Source of the DNA: an uncultured bacterium
GTDB taxonomy: Bacteria; Bacteroidota; Ignavibacteria; Kapaibacteriales; UBA4661
Reading direction: 5' to 3'
Length of the DNA: 64,000 nt
Assembly: GCA_937899715.1 (NCBI GenBank)
Contig: CALCNX010000122.1
Location: 1-64,000 of the forward strand
In this document: piece after piece, positions 42,062-51,745 of the stretch
Numbering within the stretch: the first letter of the stretch is position 1
Layout of the letters: each line of letters opens with the position of its first letter
Notes under the pieces: generated by a model
Database searches by the model: none
What the model saw: only the letters and a program-made list of their open reading frames with translations
Told to the model about the DNA's origin: nothing
Translations under genes and position numbers: made by a program

Positions 42062-45000
42062 ATGGCACTCACAGCGAATTGCATTTATTGTTATGAGCGG
42101 CACTGGCTCAGAGATGCACGGTGGGTGCTTTCGATTTTTTGTGCGCTGTTGGTATTTCTATCCACCCAGCGAAGTCTTTTTGCGCAAGACCTTCTGCAGC
42201 CTACATATTCGTTTGAGCATCTTTCGCAGGAGCAAGGGCTTTCCTACAATACGGTCACTGGTTTCGCACAGGACGCGCAGGGTTTTCTCTGGATTGCGAC
42301 GTTTAATGGTCTCAATCGCTATGATGGGACGCATTTCAAAATATTCAACCGAAAAGGTAGTGACTCTACGCACTCCCAATCACGCGATACGCGGTTTCTC
42401 TACGCCGATAAACGTGGTGATATTTGGGTTGTAAGCTATGACAATACGCTTGAGCGCTTTAATCCTCGCTCGGAAACGTTTTCGGTCGTGCAATTTGCAC
42501 ACAAACCCACAACTGAACGGGATTATATAAACTCTATCATGGAAGATGCCTTCGGTACGCTATGGCTGACTACAATAGACGGGCTATTTTTTTATGACCG
42601 AACACAACAAACAATTCAACCCTTCGAGCAAAAGGCAGTTTCCTCTATTTCATCACTGCCTCTCGGCGGTATTATCGAGCTGGGGACTGGAAACACTTCG
42701 CCTTCGGAGCGACGTTTGTGGATTCGGAAACGGGGCGGACTGATTGAATTTGACCCTTTGCGGGGCACGAGCAATCATTTCAACCTTATTGATACCGCCA
42801 AAGACAAGCAGTTTTTTTACGGCAATGTTGTCCGCGATTCTTCAGATTTTTTGTGGTTGACGGATCTTGAAGGTCTGTATTGCTTCGATCCGCGCTCAAA
42901 GTCGTTAGTGGTACACGTGCCGCAAGAAAGCTATATCCGGCAATCCCTGTTCAAAAATCCGCCTAAGAATTATTTTACCACTCGCGCAGCAATTTGTGCG
43001 CCCAACGGTATGTTATGGTTTGGGTCAACTGGTGGTATTGTTCTTCTGCGATATAGGGGTTCACCAAAAGATTATGACACGAAGTTGCTCCAAAGCAATG
43101 ATGCCAATCCTACAAGTCTGAGCGGGGATGCGGTCAGGGCGCTCTTCGCCGATAAATCAGGTGTTATCTGGGCGGGCGGAGAGCCGTTTGGCATTAATAA
43201 ATACACACCGTATCGGCAAAAGTTCCAGTTATTTCGGTATCTACCGTTCGATACCAATAGCCTTGCCAATAATTATGTGCGCGGTATTTGCCAAGACCGC
43301 TCCGGCACTCTTTGGGTGGCAACCCATTTTGGCGGGATAAGCCGCTACAACCCTCAAAGCGGCATTTGGACGCGCTTCCGTGATGATATCGACAAGACAC
43401 TACCGCGCCGCTTACGACTGCCTATCAATGAAATTTGGTCAATTTTTGAAGACCGCTTTGGCGTTGTGTGGGCTGGTACGCGAGGCAAAGGACTCCTTCG
43501 ATTTGATAAGAAGTTGGATGGCTTTGTATCGTCTTCTCTTGTGCCAAAAACTGCGTATGTGCAGGTCATCACAGAAGACAGCGACGGCAATCTTCTGTTG
43601 GGAACACGAGGAAATACGACCATTGTGGGAGTTTTTATCATTCCTCCCGACCGAAAAGAGAGCAGTGTTCAGTTTATTGCGACTAAACAATCAAGCAGCA
43701 ACAAGTTTATGACAGGCGATGTGCTCGCCATCCACGAAGACCGCTTTGGCGCTCTCTGGGTGGGTGGGACGTATGAATTATTGCGAATAACCAGACAAAG
43801 CAATCGCATCGAAGATTTCACACCAAAATTTCTATCGGGACTGAAAAACTCCCTGACGAATGTTGGTAGTGTTGTTACTTCCATTACGGAAGACCGGGCG
43901 GGAACAATCTGGATTTCCAGCAAAGGCGGTGGTTTGGCGCATTATGACCGCGACCGAGATTGTTTCTTCGTTACCAACGAGCAAAACGGCTTACCAAATA
44001 ACTCCGTCTATGCGATGCTGGAAGACAATCAGGGGCGGTTCTGGATAAGCAGTGATGCGGGCTTGACGATGTGGAATCGGCAGGAAAATACCTTCCGCAC
44101 CTTCACCACTGAAGATGGCTTGCAAGGACGCGAATATAATCGGCTCAGTTATTTCAAAAGTGCAAACGGCACAATGTTTTTTGGGGGTACTAATGGCTTG
44201 AATGCTTTTCATCCCGATCATTTACGCTTTAATCCCTTTACACCGCCTCTTGCGCTGACCTCGATTCATATCTTTGACCAAGAAATACGCCCCGATAGTC
44301 TCATTCAAAACCATCAAGGACAAGAGCGCATCATTCTAAAGCACGACCAAAACTTTCTCACCTTTCGGTTTGCAGCACTTGATTTTCACGTTCCCCAAAA
44401 TAATCTTTATGCTTACAAACTTGAGGGCGTAGATAGAGACTGGGTGCAAAATGGAACCAAGCATGAAGCCACATACACGAATTTGAATCCTGGCGAATAC
44501 ACTTTTCGCGTTCGCGGTGCAAACAGCGATGGCGCTTGGAATATGGCGGGTCTCACGCTGCACGTTATTATTTTACCTCCATGGTGGCAGACGTGGTGGT
44601 TTCGTGTGATACTTATTTTTGCTATTTTAGGGGTGCTTGCCGCTGTGCTGCAAAGTTATCGTGGGCGAATTCAGCGATTGCAAGAGCACCGCGAAGAGTT
44701 GCTTCGGCACATTGAAGAACGCCGCCGTGCCGAAGATGAGCTTCAGCACTCGGAAGAGAAATTTCGTGCACTCTTCGAGACCTCGCCACTCGGCATGGTT
44801 TTATGGCAAGTAAATGGTTCTGTGTTGGAGGTCAATGCCGCGTTTGCCACTATTTCCGGCTACGCTGCGGAGGAAACCGATATGCTCAATTTTTGGGATA
44901 TTCTGAACGATACGCACAGTGCATCAATCCGCTATTCCTTACAGCATCGCAACGCCTTCGGACCGGTAGAACAAACTCTTACCCCGAAAACAGGCGAAAA

Positions 45001-45733
45001 ACTTTCAGTCGTGCTCTACGGCATTGCTATTGTGGAGAATCCCTCCGAAATGAGCGTTGAGCGTATTTGGACTGTGATTGAAGATGTAACCGAGCGTAAA
45101 CGTGCTCTGGATGCGATGTTGCGGTATCAGCTTAATCCGCATTTTATGTTCAATGTTCTGAACTCGGTTAATGCTCTCATGGGCGAAAACCAACGGAACG
45201 CCAAACGGATGATTATTCAGTTTTCAAGCCTTCTGAGGCATACACTGGTGGCGAGCAGCAAGCAAACTGCTCCGCTGGGGGACGAAATTGAAGCCGTCGA
45301 ACATTATCTCGCTATTGAAAAGCTCCGTTATGAAGAGCGCTTGGAAGCAAGTATTGACGCTGACCGCAGAACACTAGACTTTAATGTACCAGTTTTTTTA
45401 GTGCAGCCTTTGGTTGAAAACGCTATTAAATACGGGATGCAAACATCAAAACAACCGTTACAGTTAATGATTTCAAGCCGTTTGGAAGGAGAACACCTTG
45501 TAATTGAGGTTGCCAATACCGGCTCATGGGTGGAGACGATGGCAAACGGTACGAACAACGGCGCGGCACTCGCAAAACAGCGGAGCACGGGCATCGGGCT
45601 AGAGAACCTTCGTAAACGTCTAGCGCAACTATACATGGATGAACAAACGTTGGAGATTATCCACGAACAGGGAATAGTGCGTATTCGCTTAACTATTACG
45701 GTGCAAGAACTGTTGAGTCGTAAAACTTCATAA
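42062..45733 (+). CDS. Reg_prop/Y_Y_Y/PAS sensor with LytS-type histidine kinase
   Basis: Large membrane-bound sensor of 1223 aa. A signal or anchor helix (about residues 21-41, VLSIFCALLVFLSTQRSLFAQ) precedes two-component propeller repeats (GFLWIATFNGLNRYDG, GTLWVATHFGGISRYNP, GTIWISSKGGGLAHYD), then the Y_Y_Y domain (about 790-860, NLNPGEYTFRVRGANSDG), one membrane helix (WWFRVILIFAILGVLAAVL) and a PAS domain (about 900-1000). A LytS/His_kinase catalytic domain follows, with the phospho-acceptor in YQLNPHFMFNVLNS, and an ATPase part ending GIGLENLRKRL. It is followed 82 bp on by its LytTR partner. The signal, probably an extracellular glycan or metabolite, is unknown. Confidence 0.9.
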   Translation: MALTANCIYCYERHWLRDARWVLSIFCALLVFLSTQRSLFAQDLLQPTYSFEHLSQEQGLSYNTVTGFAQDAQGFLWIATFNGLNRYDGTHFKIFNRKGSDSTHSQSRDTRFLYADKRGDIWVVSYDNTLERFNPRSETFSVVQFAHKPTTERDYINSIMEDAFGTLWLTTIDGLFFYDRTQQTIQPFEQKAVSSISSLPLGGIIELGTGNTSPSERRLWIRKRGGLIEFDPLRGTSNHFNLIDTAKDKQFFYGNVVRDSSDFLWLTDLEGLYCFDPRSKSLVVHVPQESYIRQSLFKNPPKNYFTTRAAICAPNGMLWFGSTGGIVLLRYRGSPKDYDTKLLQSNDANPTSLSGDAVRALFADKSGVIWAGGEPFGINKYTPYRQKFQLFRYLPFDTNSLANNYVRGICQDRSGTLWVATHFGGISRYNPQSGIWTRFRDDIDKTLPRRLRLPINEIWSIFEDRFGVVWAGTRGKGLLRFDKKLDGFVSSSLVPKTAYVQVITEDSDGNLLLGTRGNTTIVGVFIIPPDRKESSVQFIATKQSSSNKFMTGDVLAIHEDRFGALWVGGTYELLRITRQSNRIEDFTPKFLSGLKNSLTNVGSVVTSITEDRAGTIWISSKGGGLAHYDRDRDCFFVTNEQNGLPNNSVYAMLEDNQGRFWISSDAGLTMWNRQENTFRTFTTEDGLQGREYNRLSYFKSANGTMFFGGTNGLNAFHPDHLRFNPFTPPLALTSIHIFDQEIRPDSLIQNHQGQERIILKHDQNFLTFRFAALDFHVPQNNLYAYKLEGVDRDWVQNGTKHEATYTNLNPGEYTFRVRGANSDGAWNMAGLTLHVIILPPWWQTWWFRVILIFAILGVLAAVLQSYRGRIQRLQEHREELLRHIEERRRAEDELQHSEEKFRALFETSPLGMVLWQVNGSVLEVNAAFATISGYAAEETDMLNFWDILNDTHSASIRYSLQHRNAFGPVEQTLTPKTGEKLSVVLYGIAIVENPSEMSVERIWTVIEDVTERKRALDAMLRYQLNPHFMFNVLNSVNALMGENQRNAKRMIIQFSSLLRHTLVASSKQTAPLGDEIEAVEHYLAIEKLRYEERLEASIDADRRTLDFNVPVFLVQPLVENAIKYGMQTSKQPLQLMISSRLEGEHLVIEVANTGSWVETMANGTNNGAALAKQRSTGIGLENLRKRLAQLYMDEQTLEIIHEQGIVRIRLTITVQELLSRKTS

Positions 45734-45815
45734 CTGTGTACCGTGCCGCTTCGGACTGTGAAGATAATTTGTGCAAAAATCTTTATTATTTTGTCATGCT
45801 TATCAACAATACATT

Positions 45816-46643
45816 ATGACAATAAACTCTGATACAATCAAGGCTTTGATAGTGGACGACGAGCGCTTGGCGCGGCTGGAGATGAGCCGGATACTAGCGG
45901 AATTTGCCGACCGTGTGACAATAGTGGGAGAAGTGGCAAGCAAACGCGAGGCAGTAGATTTTATTACTTCGCCACCCAATAATATGCGCCCGGACGTAGT
46001 TTTCCTCGACATCAATATGCCACACGGTTCTGGCTTTGAGGTATTGGAAGAAATTGACTATGATGGTGCGCAGCCTATCCATATCGTCTTTGTTACCGCA
46101 TATGATGAGTACGCTGTCCGTGCCTTCACAGTCAATGCGCTCGATTATGTGTTAAAACCTGTTGACCCCGATCGTTTGGAACGTACTATTGAACGGCTAT
46201 GGAAAGCCTTGAGAAGAGCAAAAGCATTTAAAAAAGTATCGGTTGAACTACAAGCATTGATGGAAACAGAATATCCAGAGCAAGTTATTTCAAAACTCAC
46301 TCTGGATGATTACGTATTTGTTACTATCGGTAAGCAGCGCCGATTCGTATCGGTACGAGAAATTGTCTGCATCACTGCCAATGATAACTATACCGACTTG
46401 TGGCTCCCTGACGGCAAGCGCTCTATGCTGCTTCGCACAATGAACGAATGGGAAGCAATGCTTCCGGAACCTGATTTTCTGCGTATCCACAGAGGAACAA
46501 TTATTAATCGTTTTTATGTGGATGCTTCGCGCCCTGTGGAATCAACAGGAAGTGGCGCGTTAGTATTTTTGCAGGATATTGCCGAGCCGTTTGCCGTAAG
46601 TCGCCGTTCCTATACAAAACTTAAAGAGCTGCTTCCGAAGTAA
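45816..46643 (+). CDS. LytTR-type response regulator
   Basis: Transcription factor (275 aa). The receiver domain has the acidic pair in IVDDERLA, the phospho-acceptor Asp in VFLDINMPHGSG (about residue 62), the Thr/Ser in FVTAYDEY and the Lys in DYVLKPVD. A LytTR DNA-binding domain follows from about residue 165 (FVSVREIVCITANDNYTDL, FLRIHRGTIINRFYVD). It is the natural partner of the LytS-type kinase upstream. The start at 45816 is the ATG after a leaderless-looking stretch; an earlier in-frame start adds 15 residues. Its targets are not evident. Confidence 0.92.
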   Translation: MTINSDTIKALIVDDERLARLEMSRILAEFADRVTIVGEVASKREAVDFITSPPNNMRPDVVFLDINMPHGSGFEVLEEIDYDGAQPIHIVFVTAYDEYAVRAFTVNALDYVLKPVDPDRLERTIERLWKALRRAKAFKKVSVELQALMETEYPEQVISKLTLDDYVFVTIGKQRRFVSVREIVCITANDNYTDLWLPDGKRSMLLRTMNEWEAMLPEPDFLRIHRGTIINRFYVDASRPVESTGSGALVFLQDIAEPFAVSRRSYTKLKELLPK

Positions 46644-46663
46644 GGTGTTTAGCGTATTGGTAT

Positions 46664-47893
46664 TTAGCTTAACTTTGCTCTCAAAGCGCTGTCGAGAGCA
46701 TCCAAGAATTCTTCGGTGTAAAGATAATGCTCCCCGTGATTGACTTTGTTGCCATGAACGCAAATAGCAAGGTCTTTCGTCATCTTGCCGCTTTCAACCG
46801 TTTCGACGCAAACTTTTTCAAGAGTCTGGCAGAAATTGATGAGTGCCGTGTTACCGTCTAATTTACCGCGAAACTCTAAGCCGCGCGTCCAAGCAAAGAT
46901 AGACGCAATCGGGTTAGTCGAAGTGCGATTCCCTTTTTGATGCTCGCGGTAGTGGCGCGTAACCGTGCCGTGTGCGGCTTCTGCTTCCATAATTTTACCA
47001 TCGGGAGTAATAAGAACAGAAGTCATCAAGCCCAAGGAGCCAAAGCCTTGTGCGACAATATCACTTTGCACGTCGCCGTCATAATTTTTACAAGCCCAGA
47101 CAAAGTTGCCGTTCAACTTCAGTGCCGAAGCCACCATGTCATCAATGAGGCGGTGTTCGTAGGTAATACCTGCTGCTTCAAATTTTGTTTTGAAATCGTT
47201 ATCGTAGATTTCTTGGAAAATATCCTTGAAACGCCCGTCATATTTTTTCAGAATGGTGTTTTTGCTGGAGAAATAAAGGGGCCATTTCTTTTGCAAAGCG
47301 AGATTGAAGCACGAATGAGCAAAGCCACGAATGGATTCCTCGGTGTTGTACATTGCCATCGCTACGCCGTCGCCTTTGAAATTATAGACCTCAAAGGACT
47401 GGGGTGTGGAGCCATCTTCGGGAGTGTACGTAATAGTGAGCTTGCCCTTGCCTTTGGTTTGAAAATCGGTTGCGCGGTACTGATCACCAAAAGCATGACG
47501 ACCAACGCAAATAGGTGCAGTCCAGTTCGGAACGAGGCGGGGAACATTGTTGCACACAATAGGTTCACGAAAAACTGTTCCATCAAGGATATTGCGAATT
47601 GTACCGTTGGGTGATTTCCACATTTGTTTGAGCTTAAATTCTTTCACGCGGTCTTCATCCGGCGTGATAGTGGCACATTTAATCCCCACGCCATGCAGTT
47701 TGATTGCTTCTGCGGCTTCGACGGTGATTTTATCGTCCGTGCGGTCTCGGCTCTCAATACCGAGGTCGAAATACTTAATATCAACATCAAGGTACGGCAA
47801 GACCAGTTTGTCCTTGATAAATTTCCAAATAATGCGGGTCATTTCGTCGCCGTCGAGTTCGACGACCGGATTAGCAACCTTAATTTTATTCAT
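46664..47893 (-). CDS. icd: NADP-type isocitrate dehydrogenase (eukaryote-like class)
   Basis: Homodimeric oxidative decarboxylase of isocitrate (409 aa) in the TCA cycle. The sequence is of the subfamily shared with human IDH1/IDH2: PVVELDGDEMTRIIW, FKLKQMWKSPNGTIRNIL, RHAFGDQYRATDF, the catalytic DDMVASALKLNG and the NADP-binding ...HGTVTRHYREHQKG segment. Its length and motifs are normal. It is convergent with the response regulator gene and has a 367-bp promoter region facing hisS. Confidence 0.95.
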   Translation of the reverse strand: MNKIKVANPVVELDGDEMTRIIWKFIKDKLVLPYLDVDIKYFDLGIESRDRTDDKITVEAAEAIKLHGVGIKCATITPDEDRVKEFKLKQMWKSPNGTIRNILDGTVFREPIVCNNVPRLVPNWTAPICVGRHAFGDQYRATDFQTKGKGKLTITYTPEDGSTPQSFEVYNFKGDGVAMAMYNTEESIRGFAHSCFNLALQKKWPLYFSSKNTILKKYDGRFKDIFQEIYDNDFKTKFEAAGITYEHRLIDDMVASALKLNGNFVWACKNYDGDVQSDIVAQGFGSLGLMTSVLITPDGKIMEAEAAHGTVTRHYREHQKGNRTSTNPIASIFAWTRGLEFRGKLDGNTALINFCQTLEKVCVETVESGKMTKDLAICVHGNKVNHGEHYLYTEEFLDALDSALRAKLS

Positions 47894-48260
47894 AACACGA
47901 ACCTAAATATTGGAGTAGTGGAAAGGTGAGAAGCGCAATTATCACAGAACATGAGTAATTACGGCTTTGGAAGGTACTAAAATACACAATTCCTCGCCAC
48001 TACAAAGGGCTGAATGATGCAGAAAAAGAATTATTTTTTTTGCCCCGAAAATTACGATTGTAATGCTGCGAACTCACTTGAAAATGAAGCCATCTGTCCC
48101 GGGACACTACGCCCGTACAATTCGTGTTGAGCGGACAAAAGCACGAGCAAAAATCTCCCCGTAGGAATTCCCCAAAAACTCCTATATTTGCCAATGAAAA
48201 CGGGCGCTGCGGTGTAAGTATGCCGAATAGCCGCCATTTTATCATCATTTCAGAGACTCC
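47894..48260. other. Divergent promoter region between icd and hisS
   Basis: No plausible gene. A 12-bp perfect palindrome TGTCCCGGGACA lies at 48095-48106, and TATATTTG at 48183-48190 fits the Bacteroidota -7 consensus 70 bp before the hisS start. The palindrome could be an operator; no further support is available from sequence alone. The remainder shows nothing. Confidence 0.35.
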
Positions 48261-49538
48261 ATGATTCAAGCAGTACGCGGTACGAAAGATATTCTTCCCG
48301 CCGATATCGGCGCATGGCAGGTGCTTGAAGCCACATTCCGCCGCATCTCAGGGCAATTTGGTTTTCAAGAACTCCGCACTCCCGTTTTTGAGCACACCGA
48401 ACTCTTCTCACGCGGTATCGGTGAGACGACCGATATTGTTGGTAAAGAAATGTACACTTTCTTGGACCAAGGACAAACCTCCATTACCTTACGCCCCGAA
48501 GCCACTGCAAGCATTGTTCGTGCGGTCATTGAGAATACACTTGTCGAGAAAAATCCACTCCTGCGCCTTTGGTACATGGGCGCAATGTTTCGCCAAGAGC
48601 GCCCACAAAAAGGGCGTTTGCGGCAGTTTCACCAATTCGATGCGGAGATACTCGGTTCAGCACAGCCGGAAGCTGATGCCGAGAGCCTTTTACTCGCATA
48701 CACTATTTTGCGTGCCATCGGACTAACGGCATTTGAATTGCGGCTCAACTCTTTGGGAAATACCGAGAGCCGCCTACGGTATCGTGAGGCACTGCAAGCA
48801 TATTTCCGCCCGCACATCGGAGGAATGTCTGCGGACAGTCAAAATCGTTTGGAGAAAAATCCATTGCGCATCTTGGATTCAAAACATCCCGAAGATGCAG
48901 CCGTTGTTAAAGAAGCACCATTACTCACAGAATATCTTGACGATGCAAGTCAACGATATTTTGAGAGCGTACAAAAAATTCTTGTGGCATTAGAAATTCC
49001 GTATATTGCGGACGCTCGTTTAGTGCGGGGACTTGACTACTATTGTCATACAACGTTTGAGTTCGTCACAACGCGTTTAGGTTCGCAGAATGCCATTGGC
49101 GGCGGTGGACGCTACGACGGGCTTTTTGAGCAATTCGGTGGCAAACCCACTCCAGGCATTGGATTTGCATTTGGAATTGAGCGCCTCCTTCTTCTCCTCG
49201 AAGAAGAGCAGAAAACTCCCGCAAGCGATACACAATGCGATCTCTACGTGATTGCTCTTGACGACGAATCCAGCCCGCTTGGCATGAAACTTGCTCAAGC
49301 GCTCCGCCTTCGAGGCTTGACGGTTATCACCGATGCACTCCGGCGTTCCTTCAAAGCACAAATGCGCGATGCAGACCGCACCAAAGCACGTTTTGTGGCA
49401 ATCATTGGCGAAAAAGAACGACTCAACCAAAGCGCTATTATCAAAAATATGGCGACAAGCGAGCAGCACGAAATGGCGTTGGAAGATACAAACACACTGT
49501 ACCAAGCCATTTATGGGTTAGAAAAAGAACTATCATAG
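48261..49538 (+). CDS. hisS: Histidyl-tRNA synthetase
   Basis: Charges tRNA-His. The protein is 425 aa, class II. Seen: the opening AVRGTKDILPADIGAWQ, motif 2 (LWYMGAMFRQERPQKGRLRQFHQFD, of which FRQERPQKGRLRQFHQFD is most telling), the histidine A motif LVRGLDYYCHTTFE, and motif 3 GIGFAFGIERLLLLL. The C-terminal anticodon-binding domain starts at about residue 325. The cognate tRNA-His, with encoded G-1, is in this window at 1305-1378. Confidence 0.95.
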   Translation: MIQAVRGTKDILPADIGAWQVLEATFRRISGQFGFQELRTPVFEHTELFSRGIGETTDIVGKEMYTFLDQGQTSITLRPEATASIVRAVIENTLVEKNPLLRLWYMGAMFRQERPQKGRLRQFHQFDAEILGSAQPEADAESLLLAYTILRAIGLTAFELRLNSLGNTESRLRYREALQAYFRPHIGGMSADSQNRLEKNPLRILDSKHPEDAAVVKEAPLLTEYLDDASQRYFESVQKILVALEIPYIADARLVRGLDYYCHTTFEFVTTRLGSQNAIGGGGRYDGLFEQFGGKPTPGIGFAFGIERLLLLLEEEQKTPASDTQCDLYVIALDDESSPLGMKLAQALRLRGLTVITDALRRSFKAQMRDADRTKARFVAIIGEKERLNQSAIIKNMATSEQHEMALEDTNTLYQAIYGLEKELS

Positions 49539-49612
49539 ACATTCGATAACAAATCAGTCGTAATTTCTCAATTCATTCATTTGCTTTCAGATATTGTTCA
49601 GGAGTGTGAATT

Positions 49613-51175
49613 ATGGCAACCAAAACAGTTGCAAAACCCGCAGCAAAAGCTACGATAGCAAAAGCTACTGCAGCGAAATCTGCAAAAAAGCCCGTAGCAA
49701 AAACCACGGCAAAGCCCACAGTAAGCCAGAATGGTCATAGCAACGGTCATGCAGGACACGCCGCACAGCCTCTTCCGTTCTTCTTGTCGGTTGCACAGAA
49801 CTTCGATAAAGCATCGAAGGCTCTTGGCTTGCCGCATGGCTTGGCAGAGCAGATTAAAGCCTGCAATTCCGTCTATTATTTTAATTTCCCGGTACGCATC
49901 AAAGGTGGAATCAAGGTAATTGAGGCATGGCGCTGTGAGCACAGCCATCACAAACTACCCACCAAAGGCGGTATTCGCTACAGTGAAATGGTTGACCAAG
50001 ACGAGGTAATGGCACTTGCGGCACTGATGACCTACAAATGTGCCATTGTTCACGTTCCCTTTGGCGGTGCTAAGGGTGGCATTAAAATCAATCCGCGTGA
50101 CTACACCGAGGAAGAACTGGAGCGGATTACACGCCGCTATACCTCAGAATTGATTCATAAAAACTTTATCGGTCCTGCTGTGGACGTACCGGCACCGGAT
50201 TATGGCACGGGCGAACGCGAAATGGCGTGGATTGCCGACACCTATCTTAGTTTTCACGGCTCCACCGATATCAACGCTCTTGGCTGTGTAACGGGCAAGC
50301 CCATCGCGCAAGGCGGCGTACGTGGTCGTCGTGAAGCAACGGGTCGTGGCGTGATGTTTGGCTTGCGTCAGGCAACGGCGGACAAAGCTGATATGAAGCG
50401 CTTGAAGCTGACCACCGGCTTGGAAGGCAAAACAATTATCGTACAGGGCTTTGGTAATGTAGGCTTCTATGCGGCTAAATTCCTGCAAGAGCAGGGTGCA
50501 ACCATTATTGGCATTGTAGAATGGGACGGCGCGGTTTATAATCCTAAGGGTATTAACATTGAGGACTTAGATAAACACCGCAACGAGACCAAGAGCATCA
50601 CAAATTTCCCGAAAGCAAAAACCATTAAAAACAGCCGTGAAGTGCTTGAGTACGAGTGCGACATCCTTATTCCGGCAGCACTTGAAAGCCAAATTACGTC
50701 TGAGAACGCACCACGCATCAAGGCAAAAATTATTGCTGAGGGCGCAAACGGTCCTGTAACCGCCGATGCTGAAGATATTCTCCTCAAAAAAGGTATTTTG
50801 ATTATACCCGATATGTACCTGAATGCAGGCGGTGTAACGGTTTCGTACTTCGAGTGGCTCAAAAACATCTCTCACGTCCGCTTCGGTCGTATGGAAAAGC
50901 GTTTTGAAGAAAACACACAGCGCCGAATGGTGGAAGCTGTGGAAGAACTCGTCGGACGTAATTTCTCGCAAAGCGAGCGCAAACTGCTTATTCGTGGCGC
51001 AGGCGAAGAAGATCTTGTGAATTCCGGCTTGGAAGACACGATGATTAACGCCTACGAAGAAATCAAAAAATACTCCGACTCGCACCCGCAAATCCATGAC
51101 CTGCGCACAGCAGCATTTGCCTCAGCGATTGACAAAGTAGCTACGACGTACAAGCAACTTGGCTTGTTCCCATAA
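49613..51175 (+). CDS. Glutamate dehydrogenase with a lysine-rich N-terminal tail
   Basis: Glu/Leu/Phe/Val dehydrogenase family enzyme (520 aa), most likely NAD(P)-dependent glutamate dehydrogenase. The catalytic part runs from about residue 55: KLPTKGGIRYSEMVDQDEV, the active-site lysine in FGGAKGGIKINP, the catalytic Asp in DVPAPDYGTGEREM, the dinucleotide fold GFGNVGFYAAKF and AEGANGPVTADAE. Residues 1-45 form an extra tail of Lys-Ala-Pro-Thr repeats (KTVAKPAAKATIAKATAAKS) followed by a His/Gly/Asn stretch, resembling histone H1-type tails. The start has a GGAG site 8 nt upstream. It is followed by a strong terminator. Confidence 0.92.
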   Translation: MATKTVAKPAAKATIAKATAAKSAKKPVAKTTAKPTVSQNGHSNGHAGHAAQPLPFFLSVAQNFDKASKALGLPHGLAEQIKACNSVYYFNFPVRIKGGIKVIEAWRCEHSHHKLPTKGGIRYSEMVDQDEVMALAALMTYKCAIVHVPFGGAKGGIKINPRDYTEEELERITRRYTSELIHKNFIGPAVDVPAPDYGTGEREMAWIADTYLSFHGSTDINALGCVTGKPIAQGGVRGRREATGRGVMFGLRQATADKADMKRLKLTTGLEGKTIIVQGFGNVGFYAAKFLQEQGATIIGIVEWDGAVYNPKGINIEDLDKHRNETKSITNFPKAKTIKNSREVLEYECDILIPAALESQITSENAPRIKAKIIAEGANGPVTADAEDILLKKGILIIPDMYLNAGGVTVSYFEWLKNISHVRFGRMEKRFEENTQRRMVEAVEELVGRNFSQSERKLLIRGAGEEDLVNSGLEDTMINAYEEIKKYSDSHPQIHDLRTAAFASAIDKVATTYKQLGLFP

Positions 51176-51201
51176 GAAGAATCGTAAAGATTGAATAGAA
51201 C

Positions 51202-51231
51202 AAAAGGGCTTTTCGCACGAGAAGCCCTTTT
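51202..51231. terminator. Strong bidirectional terminator after gdh
   Basis: A 10-bp perfect stem AAAAGGGCTT/AAGCCCTTTT with a 10-base loop, followed by TTGTTTTT on the plus strand and an A-rich 5' side that serves the minus strand. It separates the convergent gdh and DUF2127 genes. Confidence 0.9.
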
Positions 51232-51236
51232 TGTTT

Positions 51237-51713
51237 TTAGTTTTTGGCTGTCTTTTCTTCTTCGGTCTTTTTGTGCAATGTCCGCCAGAGATACCACACA
51301 ATTGCACTATTAGCAAGAATAACTACAACTTTTACAATCGTTGGTTTATGTACCAAATGATAGATTTCAAGCGGGATAAGCGATGCCGTTGCTATGACCA
51401 TGAACCATTCCGCCCAGCGCTGTCCCAAATAGACACCCACGCCTTCTATCCACAATACTACCGAATAAATAAGCGCCAGAACGCCTGTTGACCGCACAGC
51501 GTCGCCTAAAAGGAATGTTTCTACTTTGGAAAGCAGCCAATGAAAAACCTTACCATGTGGCAACATCAATTCATCATCAAGCCACTCAATAATGGCTTGA
51601 TACCAAGCGTCGCGGGAATCTACAAACAGAAGTGATACGCCGATAAAAATGAGCGCACAACCTTTTGCAATTTTGTAAAGTGCAATCGTGCGCAGATACT
51701 TGTTTGAGTGCAT
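51237..51713 (-). CDS. DUF2127 family membrane protein
   Basis: Integral membrane protein (158 aa) with about four helices and the DUF2127 pattern: an opening LRTIALYKIAKGCALIFIGV helix, a polar loop, the GVLALIYSVVLWIEGVGVYL helix followed by QRWAEWFMVIATASLIPLEIYHL, and a closing helix. The family is common next to diverse genes and has no established role. It is convergent with gdh and downstream of a palindromic element. Confidence 0.8.
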   Translation of the reverse strand: MHSNKYLRTIALYKIAKGCALIFIGVSLLFVDSRDAWYQAIIEWLDDELMLPHGKVFHWLLSKVETFLLGDAVRSTGVLALIYSVVLWIEGVGVYLGQRWAEWFMVIATASLIPLEIYHLVHKPTIVKVVVILANSAIVWYLWRTLHKKTEEEKTAKN

Positions 51714-51745
51714 AGTTGTTAGGAAAATCGGGAATGAATAAATTA

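Noticed and set aside
42062..45733. Idea that the long sensor gene is two genes merged by an error
   Set aside because: The domain order (propeller, Y_Y_Y, TM, PAS, LytS-type kinase) is coherent and uninterrupted.
48000..48269. 89-codon minus-strand frame in the icd-hisS gap
   Set aside because: No domain, overlaps the hisS start and the promoter features.
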